Source of the DNA: Laburnicola sp. R22_1
Taxonomy: Eukaryota; Ascomycota; Dothideomycetes; Pleosporales; Didymosphaeriaceae
Length of the DNA stretch: 64,000 nt
NCBI GenBank assembly: GCA_014281115.1
Contig: JACONQ010000003.1
Location: 4,464,001 to 4,528,000, forward strand
Direction: 5' to 3'
The notes beneath the pieces were generated by a model. It ran no database searches. It saw nothing but the letters and a program-made list of their open reading frames with translations, and was not told the DNA's origin. Of the stretch, positions 35,321 to 44,559 are shown in pieces (position 1 is the stretch's first letter; the number at the start of each line of letters is the position of its first letter). The translations under genes were made by a program, and so were the position numbers.

Positions 35321-36095
35321 AAAAAACTATAAAAAGCAGTAGAGACCTCTACTTAGTAATTAAAAAGGTTGTAAAAATAGTATTAATCTAACTAATATTA
35401 AACTAAAGGTTTTTTTGAAAAAAATAGTAAAAGAAAATGTATAATATACTATATATTTCTTATTAATTACTAAGTAGAAAGCTTTACTTATTATATTATA
35501 TTATTTAAGATAAAAGCCTTTATTATTTTATTCCTAGATAGATAATTTAATAACACATACTATATATATTATTTTAAAGGACTTTTCTATATATATAATA
35601 GTAGAAGAAATAACTACAATTATTATAATATTTTTATTAGAAATCTCTTAGTTGCAAAAAAACTATAATAAAAAAGTAGAGCCCCTTACTTAGTAATTAG
35701 AAGTAATATTTTTATTTGTTTTTAATAGGCTATTCTTACTAAAAGAAATATTAGCTAGCTATAGTAATTATATATTATATACGCTTAGTTATTAATTATA
35801 TACTATTAAATTATCTATCTAGAAGTAGAATAATAAAGGCTTTTATCTTAAATAAATACCGTTTTACACTCTTTTTAATTGCTAAGCAAAAGCTCTACTT
35901 TTTTATTATATTATTTAAAATAAAACTCTTTATTCTGTTACTTCTAAATAGTTAATTAATAATATATATACATATATATACCTATATATATATTCGTAAT
36001 TAACTTTATACTTATAGACTATAAGTACATAAAATATATTACTATAAATAAAACTACTAACTATTAACTAGCTTTTTATAAGTTTATATTATAGG

Positions 36096-36205
36096 TTTTT
36101 ACGCCTTTTTTAATTACTAAGCAGGGGGCTCTGCTTTTTTGTCATGTTATTTGAGATAAAAGCCTTTGTCGTCCTATCCCTAGGTAGATAAAATAACGCC
36201 ACATA
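36096..36205 (-). repeat. R1 repeat, best-preserved copy
   Basis: On plus it reads TTTTTACGCC...AAGCAGGGGGCTCTGCTTTTTT...AACGCCACATA. It keeps GTCATGTTATTTGAG where others have TA-rich changes, so it and the copy at 38459 are closest to the source sequence. Confidence 0.88.
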
Positions 36206-36288
36206 TTATAGGTTTAAATATCTAGCAATACTTACTTATTATATCTTCTATCTTTTTTCTCTACTACTATATTAGAATTATAGATTTT

Positions 36289-36435
36289 TTTTGCGACTAA
36301 GAAGTTTCTAATAAAAATATTACAATAATAGCAGTTATCTCTCTTGCTATTATTAACACAGAAAAGCGTTTTAAGGTAGTGTTAATAAAAAGGGATTAGC
36401 GCGTTAGCCTAAGCTCGCTAAGCGAGCTTGGCGCG
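36289..36435 (-). repeat. R2 repeat with GC-rich end and palindrome
   Basis: R2 body to about 36393, followed by GC-rich sequence containing a perfect 19 bp palindrome AAGCTCGCTAAGCGAGCTT (36411-36429). Confidence 0.75.
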
Positions 36436-36520
36436 CCTACTCTAACCAAAAAAATCCACATATAAAACTATAGATAAGGCCACATCGCTATACTACGGTT
36501 GTATTAGAATTATAACCCCT

Positions 36521-36620
36521 TTTTATTAATACTACCGTAAAAGGCTTTTCTATATTAATAATAGTAGAAGGAGTAACTATTATTATTATAATATTTTTAT
36601 TAGAAACTCCTTAGTTATAA
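36521..36620 (+). repeat. R2 repeat
   Basis: TTTTTATTAATACTACCGTAAAAGG...TATTTTTATTAGAAACTCC; same orientation as 33831 and 35225. Confidence 0.75.
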
Positions 36621-36902
36621 AAAAAGTATATATATATGTGTTATTAATTAACTACCTAGGAGTAGAATAATAAAGGCTTTTTCTTAAATAATATAATAAT
36701 AAAAATAGAGCCCCCTACTTAGTAATTAAAAAGAGCGTGAAAAAAATATATTAGAATTACTCTAGAAGATAACACGCCTTACTCTTATACTTATAATACT
36801 TTAGTTAAAGAGTATATAAATTAAATAATATCTATAATAATAAAAAATAACTACTATTATTATAATATTTTTATAAGAAATCTCTTAGTTATGTGTTATT
36901 AA

Positions 36903-36986
36903 ATTAACTACCTAGGGGTAGAATAATAAAGGCTTTTATCTTAAATAATATAAAAGCCTTTGTTATTCTACCCCTAGGTAGTTAAT
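36903..36986. repeat. Near-perfect palindrome from R1 ends
   Basis: 36 nt arms (36903-36938 and 36951-36986) with one mismatch and a 12 nt spacer. Each arm is the CTACCTAGGGGTAGAATAA end of R1, joined head to head without the R1 cores. Confidence 0.9.
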
Positions 36987-37104
36987 TAATAATATATATA
37001 TATTATTACTACTAAAAGAGTAAAAGATAGCTATAGAAGTAGTATTATTTAATAGATTAATATAGTCTATCTAAACTTTCTTTATAAACTAGAGCCCGCT
37101 ATTT

Positions 37105-37255
37105 ACTCGCTATCTCTAGTGCTATTAGAAATTCGAACAATGCAGGCAATCGCGGGAACGCGGAATGCGGATCCGGATGCGCCTCAATCTGCTCAGCTCT
37201 GGCTCGGCTAAGCGGATCTTTTCCCCTTAGAGAAAGGCCGGCTCCTATTTCTAAC
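37105..37255. other. GC-rich island inside the AT-rich block
   Basis: About 150 bp with CpG-containing sequence (for example GGCAATCGCGGGAACGCGG near 37145) flanked by more than 1 kb of very AT-rich DNA each side. No ORF. It may be a recently inserted fragment or an end of an otherwise eroded element. Confidence 0.5.
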
Positions 37256-38458
37256 TACCCTTAATTAGCAGATGTTTGTAAGCATATCTTTAAGTAATTA
37301 TAGATATGCTTATAAGGTAAATATAGAAAAGTTACTTTATAAAATCTATTTAGTAGCTATACTATTAAAAAGGTATATTTAGCTATTTAAATTAGATACT
37401 AACTTTACTATATAACATTATACACTAAGTAAAATAAATTCTAAAAGTTATTATTATTTAATTTTAGTATTAGCTATTAATCCTCTTTTTATACTCTTTT
37501 TAATTACTAAGTAGAAGGCTTTGCTTTTTTATTATATTATTTAAGATAAAAGTCTTTATTATTTTACTTCTAGATAGTTATTTAATAATATAAAAAAGTA
37601 ATACTTACTATAAGCTATTAGCATACTATTATAATTAGTACTTATTAATTAATTATTTTACTAAGAGCTTTTAATATTATTATTTTAGTATTTTAGAATA
37701 GGTATAGTTTAGCTTAGAGAAAAGCGCCTTTATACTTTTAGTAACTAGACTACTATTTATCTAGATTAGGAAGAAAAATATTATAGACCTTTTAGTATAT
37801 AGTATAATACTATAAGAGAAAGCTATAGGTATGCTAAAAATATATTAAAAAAGGTAAAGTAGTAAGATAGGTTAGGCTAGAGACTATTTATTAGCATATA
37901 TAAATTACTTCCTTATACTAATAAGGTAGTTAATTATAGTGTACTATAGTCTATAGCTACTAAAGTTAAAGTTAAAAATAAGAATATAATGCAATCTGCG
38001 TACAAAGTATAAAAATCTATATCTAGATATATTAAGTACTTATTTATTCTTATATATAGAGTATATTATTATATAAGATCTTAAGATTATAATTTAATAT
38101 ATATAGCTATTCCTTACTCTAATAATACTATTACTACTAGATAGGTAATTATATATTTATATGTGTATAATAAAAAAGATAATAATAATAATAATAATAA
38201 AGCTAGCTAGAATTAGTATTATAAAGATTAAACACCTAATATTACTAACTATAAAGTAGTAGAATATAAGTAGTGTGGCAAAAAATCGTCTTAGCTAGTT
38301 TATTAGAGTTCTACTACCTTAATAAGTATATAAGGACTATACGCATAGAATTTAACTTATAGCTTACTTTTTACTAGTTTAGCTGCCTTATACTTAGCTA
38401 TACGCCAAGACCGCTCAGCTCGCTTAGTAGTTCGAACGCGCTTTTTTTTGTTATTACC

Positions 38459-38564
38459 TTTTTACGCCTTTTTAATTACTAAGCAGGGGGCTCTGCTTTT
38501 TTTGTCATGTTATTTGAGATGAAAGCCTTTGTCGTCCTACCCCTAGGTAGAATTAACGCCACAT
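38459..38564 (-). repeat. R1 repeat at the right edge of the AT block
   Basis: Nearly identical to 36096-36205. Base composition returns to normal immediately after it. Confidence 0.88.
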
Positions 38565-38566
38565 AA

Positions 38567-39029
38567 GCGCTTATTTGTCTAGCACTTTGCAATTCTAGCT
38601 CCCTATAATAGTAACTTAGTCACATTAGCGTGAACTATGGTTAAGGGAGAGACCCTTTGCCGCCACTGACCGTCGAATAATTTCTTTTCACACTACACAG
38701 AAGGTTGGCTAGCGCAGCACAAGCACGGACCATGCGGGGTTTTCGCGAAACTAACTTTTCGTCCGCCCACCCTTGCCACCGCCACCGCACACCCTCAATG
38801 GGCAACGCTTATCTATCTTGGTTAATATAGTTGCTGCTAGTAGCTCGGCGCCTGCTGCATTGCTTCGTCCCCTACAGTTACATGCACGTTCGCGGAACAT
38901 CATAATCTTTCCGTAATCTGAAAGCCATCTTTTCTATGCTTCCAGAAGCAGTCTAACCTCATTACGGCCTGTCGTGAGTGCAATCGAATATGAAGAGGGA
39001 CGACTGTCGTGTTCTCTTGGCATGACGCG
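38567..39029. other. Intergenic DNA left of Tc1 element
   Basis: Normal base composition, no supported ORF. Confidence 0.5.
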
Positions 39030-39031
39030 TA

Positions 39032-40436
39032 CGGAGGTGCCTTTCAAAAGTTTTTGCCCACCTTGGCGAGCAGGGGGTTCTGTGCTATTCCTAATTAAGA
39101 GCGTTCTCCGGCTGGCTCTAGCTCTGGCTTCCTGAGCCTCCGACCCTCCTTATACTCGTTGCCTCCATTGAGCTCAAGGATCTGTTCTATATGGTATGGA
39201 ATCCGCTCAATCCAAGCCTGTATTTCTCCTGAGGCAGCTCTCTCCAGCACTGCTCCCATGCCCGTACTGCCTCTGCTCTATTCTTAGGAGCTCCTTTCTT
39301 CGTAGTAGCCCTTTTCATCCATGGCCAGCAAGGCTCAATAGAATTCAAATCAGGAGAGTTACCACACCAGATAATCCTCTTAACATCATGAATGCTATAT
39401 ATATAGCTTTGAACGTAGTGGTCGTGAGAAGGCGCCTTGTCTTCCTGTACAACTGTTCTAGGCCGCGTAGCCTTACACTGCTTTGCAAAAGGAATAAGCT
39501 TTGGCAGCAGAATTGTTGTCTGGTACCGGTACCAGTCAATTCCTGAGCCACTGCCTCGGCTGAGCTTTCCAGTCCTCTGGTTCCATCTCCACTGGGGCAG
39601 CCGTCCAGGCTTGGTACGGAGACCTAGGCGACGCATGCCATTCTCAAGCTCCCACTCAGCCTTTTTGATAGGCTCAAGCTCCTTGTTCAGTTCATCAATT
39701 TGAGCAGCAGCAGCCTCCTTCTCTTTCTTTGTTTCTGGCGTCCAGCAGTGACAGGGGCCCTTCTTGTCGTACGAGAAACAGCCCCAAAACATAAATTCAG
39801 AGTAGCCTTTCCATCTCTCACGAATACAGCTCCGTACGAAGGCCTCATCTGCTTTCCTCCATACTCGATATCCTCCACGCCTATGGTTGAGAACAACAGA
39901 CGTTTCGTCTGACCAGATAACATTCTTCCAATCTTCAACAGAGCGTTCGTCAACCCAGGCTTCCTCGTTGTCTGATCTTCTTGGGCCTGGCACCAAGATT
40001 CTTATAACGATCCTCCTTCTCTGCTTCGTCAACCAATCTTCCGACTTTAGATTGCTTTGATGGCCGGCCAGATTGATAGGCGTTTTCAAGATGCTTATCT
40101 TCAAGCTTCAGCGGCCGCTGGCCTGGATCGAAACCTCGCTCGATTGCTCGCGCGTATATAGAGTTGATCGTACGCTTCTCGATTCCAGTGAGTCCGGTGA
40201 TCTCATTGTTTGACTTGCCTATAGCCTTAAGAACGACTACCGTGGCACGAGTAGAGTTATCGTGATGAACCATAGCGACAGTACTAGATAGATCAATTGA
40301 CAGAGAGTAGTAGTTACAGAGGGTAAGGCCTGAGGTTGAGAAGTGGCCACGTCAACTCGGAGATGCTTCCCGATCTGGAATGTGGCGCATACCCCTGCTC
40401 GCCAAGGTGGGCAAAAACTTTTGAAAGGCACCTCCG
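39032..40436 (-). mobile_element. Tc1-type transposon, not RIP-mutated
   Basis: 1405 bp with long TIRs of about 48 bp (CGGAGGTGCCTTTCAAAAG at each outer end) and a TA duplication (39030-39031, 40437-40438). The interior has normal GC and no TA bias, unlike almost every other repeat here. The transposase is on minus and frame-broken. Confidence 0.93.
39187..40273 (-). pseudogene. Tc1 (DD34E) transposase, internally deleted
   Basis: ATG at 40273 begins an HTH part (IGKSNNEITGLTGIEKRTINSIY region) that runs to KKIRQRG and stops at 39950. The catalytic part lies in another frame (40104-39187): WSDETS (first D), VQEDKAPSH (second D), GNSPDLNSIEPCW (E), with 34 residues between the second D and the E. 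A charged helical insert (KKEKEAAAAQIDELNKELEP) between the first and second D is usual in fungal members of this group. The whole is shorter than a typical full protein: the link between HTH and catalytic parts is missing, so a small deletion with frameshift is likely. Confidence 0.85.
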
Positions 40437-40438
40437 TA

Positions 40439-40784
40439 TAGAGTTCCATTGACACCATCATTATCAACCACCTAAGACCCCCTGCGGACTACAACGCGCC
40501 AACTTGTCATTTATCGCCCGATAAAATTCGGCCCCTCCACCGACAAAAACATGTTGGTTGTAACGCTTATCCACGTCATGTCTGTATTGATGCCTTGTCA
40601 TCCTTTCTGCAACTACTACTCGACATTGTATTTGAGTAGCCTTCATGTCTAATTCCAGGGTCTTTTTACGCTCAATTTGCTCGCAACGCACATCTGCGTA
40701 TTACTGCCCAAGAGCTTCATTCACCACTTCCGCCTTCTTTGCACCCATTAGCCGAAGATACTTAATACACAAACTGCCCTCGGG
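40439..40784. other. Upstream region of the BLI-3-like gene
   Basis: Normal composition, no supported ORF. It contains the 5' flank and possibly the 5' UTR of the plus-strand gene starting at 40785. Confidence 0.45.
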
Positions 40785-41531
40785 ATGCCGGAACCCCTTA
40801 AGCCTAGCGAGGTCAATTCGCAGACCGACCCTTCCGTCGCCAAGCAGTACGATAACGAGTCGCCCAAAGAACAGCAGATCAAGGATCTGTTTAACATGAT
40901 TGATGGAAAAAAGATTGGGATGTTGAACACATACCGAAACGGCGTTGGTTAGTTTTGCCCCTTCCTAACTACATTTCTCACCCACTCCGGTGTCTGTCAT
41001 CTGAACTTTGGAGCTGTATTCAGCCCGCCATGGTACATGGTTCCATTTGACACTATACTAACAGTTCTTATCACAGGACCTGTTGGTCGCTCGATGGCCG
41101 TCGGCAAGCGATCCGGTCTCGACATCCTCTTCTTAGCCAACAAACACTCGCGTAAATTCTCCGACCTCGAACAGAACAAGGAAGTCCAGATCACCTTCCA
41201 AGACAGCAAAACGCAAGACTGGATCTCCATTTCCGGGACCGCGAATACCATCTCAAACTCGGACCCGCGCATAAAGGAGATTTGGAACAACGGCGTCAAG
41301 GCCTGGTTCGGCGATTTGGGCGACGGAAAGCATGACGGCAGCGCCGATGACCCACGCATGACGCTGATTGAGGTCAAGGCTAAGTACGCGACGTACTACT
41401 TGACGCAAGTCGGCTTGATGGGATATATGAAGGAGGTTGGTACTGCAGCTTTGACAGGCAAGGTTGCTGATACTGGTGTTTTGAGGGAGTTGAATGAGCA
41501 GGATATTCAGAAGGCGAGGACGATGGAATAA
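40785..41531 (+). CDS. bli-3: BLI-3-like FMN-binding split-barrel protein
   Basis: Exons 40785-40947 and 41077-41531. The intron is 129 bp (GTTAGT...CACAG, with TACTAAC branch site just before the acceptor). Product is 205 aa. After a hydrophilic start come MIDGKKIGMLNTYRNGVGPVGRSMAV, the N-terminal strand pair of the pyridoxamine 5'-phosphate oxidase-like split barrel, LFLANKHSRKFSDLEQNKEVQITF, WISISGTA and the WFGDLGDGKH / DPRMTLIEVK parts. This wording matches the fungal family named after Neurospora BLI-3 (blue-light-induced), related to bacterial general stress protein 26. Family members bind flavin; the physiological substrate is not established. No RIP damage. Likely a functional host gene. 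Confidence 0.85.
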
Positions 41532-42075
41532 GTAGTCGCTTTGTTGATCGGGGGCTCATACTACGATGCTAGTGTTGTATACAGGCGTCGCTCACAGCTA
41601 TGAAAGGGGAGAGAAAATTTGGATTTAGTTCTTGGGAACATTATCTGAGTCAAGGAACGTTTGCATAGTCATCATCCACCATGTCCAGGTCTGGAGTTCA
41701 GCATTCAGTCTTCCCAAGAACCTTGTGATGTGGAGTCAACGGATCTTGTGGTGGAAATCGGATAGTCCTTCTAATTATCTTGCTCGCTATCTCTGCGCAT
41801 AGTACTAGGCTTAGGGTATTGTTCGATGTTGGGGAGTCGTATACGTCATATGCGTTCATGGTCACCTCATCTGAACATTGAACATCGTGGCGACCTTTCT
41901 TAGACCAAATTTTGGAACAATTCCGTACCTACAACTATGCAATAGGCAATTCTCAGTTGATGACCGCGAAGACAACGATATCAAGTGCAGTAGACTGGAG
42001 AGGGTTCAGTGTTGAACACGCACTGCAAGTTGGTGGCGAGCTATGCGCTAGCCTCCTACGGCCTAACAACCTTGC
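41532..42075. other. Convergent intergenic region
   Basis: Lies between the 3' ends of the BLI-3-like gene (plus) and the 353 aa gene (minus); holds both 3' UTRs. No other feature seen. Confidence 0.5.
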
Positions 42076-43189
42076 TCATCCCAACCTCCTCCCTTCCTCG
42101 TCTCTCTGAATCCCATGAACCGTTCGATTACCCTTTCCTCTCCAATCGGTCCTGCCTCTTCTTGTCGTCAGTTCGCGTCGTCCGCCCTGAGCTCTTGCTA
42201 TATTTGGCTGATCTGCGCTGCCGCTGTCCCTACGCGCATCTTGTGTCTCGGGATACGGCGCCCAAGGAACATAAGAGGAGTTACGACGGGAGCCGAGAGG
42301 TATGGAGTTGGGGTTGACATCAGGCTCAGACATTTGGATGTCTTGTCCATCATAGCGATTGCCTCGATATCCGCTCGCAGTTCGCTCGATACCCGTATTC
42401 CTCTCATCTTGTGGCCGTCTGGTCTCTACCGCGTGGCTTCGCCGGGCCAATCTATTTGTCTTGTCCCCTTCGACTCTCATCTTCTTCATGGGCTGTATCT
42501 CTTTCGGCAGTTCTTTGACTTCACCCTCCTCTTTATCCTCATCTTCGGCTTCCTGCAAGTTCCTTGTAGGATGAGAGTGTGTCTCAACTACATTGCGGTC
42601 TTTGTTGCGAACCGTCTTTGCTTCGGCCAACGTATTGCAGCCGTCTTCTTTCGCCTCCTTCTCCATCTTCTCCATTTCTGTTCCTTCCTTGCCGTCCTTA
42701 GCCTGCACCCTCGCTTTGGTCCAACCCAGCAACTGCCTAGCACTCTCAGACAACTCCTGCGGCAGCATCTGCTCCTCCTCCGGCATCCCATCATTCTTCT
42801 TCTCTCCATCCGCATTAATGGCCCGCGTAAGATACCACGACAACACCTGCTCCCTCAACTCAACCTTCGCCGCCATCGACTCTTCGCCCTGTAGCAACCG
42901 TTCTCCAATATCCTGGTGTATCTCCGCAAAATGCAACATCCTCTCTGCCAGCTTGTAGTTCCCGTCCTTCTCGGCTAAGGCGGTGCACATTCGGAGTGCA
43001 GATATGGCGGCGGCTGCGAGATCGGTCGCGGAGGCAATACCAGTGCCATATGGTATGACGAGGTTTCCCAAACCGAGTTCTTGTATGAATTTCAGTTAGC
43101 ATGTTCATGAAGAGCGAGTATTTCTCCATACCTTTGCTTCCTTCCATGGCGTCGGTGGTGTCCTGGAGCGACGCGCACAGAGGAGGCAT
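42076..43189 (-). CDS. Unnamed 353 aa protein, helical N-terminus, charged C-terminus
   Basis: Exons on minus: 43189-43132 and 43079-42076. The intron is 52 bp (GTATGG...ACAAG) with a GCTAAC branch site. The start at 43189 (MPPLCASLQD) is chosen as the nearest ATG; an upstream in-frame ATG at 43306 would add 39 residues. Codons about 20-130 are amphipathic helices (LGLGNLVIPYGTGIASATDL, then ALAEKDGNYKLAERMLHFAE). The rest is disordered, rich in E/K and later R/G/S (about residues 150-350), ending with R-rich GRTDWRGKG. Function unknown; the appearance suggests a nuclear or RNA-associated protein, but this is only inference. Confidence 0.75.
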
Positions 43190-43876
43190 GTAGATAGCGC
43201 ACGCGCGGCGCAGATGTTTTGGGTGCGTCGGTCGGTTTGGTGATGGGGATTGTCGAGTTGAAGTTTGAGCAAGCTTTGCGCGCAGTTTGTGATGTATAGT
43301 GAACACTTGGGAAAGTTTACAGTGGGCACGTGCGCGGATATGACGGGCGCAATTTTAAAGGGTGGGCAGTGAATGTACTGTTTTTCACTTAAGGGGCGTA
43401 CGCGCTCTTGTGGGCTAACGGGGAGAAAGCTCGAGCATCCGACCATGGTGCATAGGTCTTGCGATCTTTCTGTTACTTGTCAGGTTAGGCTGATAGAAAA
43501 ATCAATTCTGTCAGTAGACACATTCACAAGTCCCAACTTCTTTGTCCCTCCCTCTGAAACTTGTGGTTGCTTTTCACTAAGACATTCACCTGGACTAGGA
43601 ACAGACAGGTGACCCATGGTTTGAACAAAACTAAGCGCAAAGCATAGTCAAAGAGAAATGGATTCAATGTATTACACATGAAATTACTCTTTAATGTACA
43701 TATAGCGCTATCAGCGGCGCATTTTTATACCCTGGCGCAGTGCTGCCGACTCGAATGCAAATTGCAAGCGGTCGAAAGCCTAATGAAACTGCGAACCCCA
43801 CAAACAGACTCTAGGAATCTGAGAAATTCGGGTCTCGCCCATGGCTTACCCTCACAGACGCCTCTTCTCCTTGCCT
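43190..43876. other. Intergenic DNA upstream of the 353 aa gene
   Basis: Promoter side of the minus-strand gene. Several short frames exist here but none has codon or domain support. Confidence 0.45.
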
Positions 43877-44044
43877 TCACGGTATACCCCTCCCTGCCCT
43901 TGTAGCCTTCGCCAACTCACTGGCCGCCTTGTCATCCGCGTATCGCTGGTAGATCGGCAAATAATGCTCGCGCTCGCTCATCGTCTCAACCACGCTCTTC
44001 CTCGTCTGGGCGTGCTCACTCCACTTCCTCCACCTCTCCCACAT
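43877..44044 (-). CDS. Short ORF, possible C-terminal exon of a host gene cut by Copia F
   Basis: On minus an open frame ends TGA at 43877 and contains MWERWRKWSE...SEREHYLPIYQRYADD...KATRAGRG (55 codons from ATG at 44044). It is rich in charged and aromatic residues with normal GC, unlike the AT-rich Copia DNA that begins at about 44050 in the same frame. It may be the 3' exon of a gene whose 5' part was lost, or a very small gene. I cannot name it. Confidence 0.4.
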   Translation of the reverse strand: MWERWRKWSEHAQTRKSVVETMSEREHYLPIYQRYADDKAASELAKATRAGRGIP

Positions 44045-44049
44045 ACCCC

Positions 44050-44308
44050 GATCATCTGCTCCTTGGATACCAAAGCAATTCTTAAGTTGGCTCTTGAGTT
44101 TATAGTGTAGTAAGGCGTTTAATTAATAAAAGGCCATAATAATATTATTAACGTAGATGAATAAGATGAGCCACTTATTAATATATAAGCAGGGGAAGCT
44201 ATTGACGCGTCTGAGCCCTAGCTACTTAATTGCTACTTAAAACGTGTTGTACTATAGAAGCGGAGCGTCTTTTAAACTATAGAGGGCGCGCAGCACCTTT
44301 AGGAGATT
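44050..44308 (-). pseudogene. Copia F, RT fragment left of element C
   Basis: On minus: KVLRAPYSLKDAPLL, later LGLRRVNSFPCLYINKW and FIYVNNII, the second half of a Ty1/copia RT palm. It continues the RT that breaks off at 49673, on the other side of element C. AGATT is duplicated at both junctions. Confidence 0.8.
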
Positions 44309-44543
44309 TGTCAGATTTGATAGTGTTCTGTCACTTTAAGATAATATATTAATGAGAATTGATGACTGTGATGATTTATTGTGATGGAGAAGCCCAGCTA
44401 TCGCGAGAAGTTTCTATCTATGCTAAGGCCCTTGTACTATCTAGGATAGTACAGGGGCAATGCAAAACAGCAGTGCGCCAGCCTCCTTAGTGTATTTCAC
44501 AGAGAGATTATCACTGGAATGCACAGTGACCGTCTATCTGACA
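44309..44543 (-). repeat. 3' LTR of Copia C
   Basis: 235 bp, TGTCAGATTTGATAG...CTATCTGACA. It contains a CCTTGTACTATC/GATAGTACAGGG hairpin (about 44449-44475). Confidence 0.95.
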
Positions 44544-44559
44544 CACCCCCTTAGCTTGG

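Noticed and set aside
42115..42894. Plus-strand ORF of 259 codons over the 353 aa gene
   Set aside because: The minus frame has a spliced model with branch site and matching phases. The plus ORF is composition-driven (Leu/Arg/Cys-rich).
43373..43905. Short plus-strand ORFs between the 353 aa gene and the Copia nest
   Set aside because: No domain, no splice model and no codon bias distinguishing them from background.
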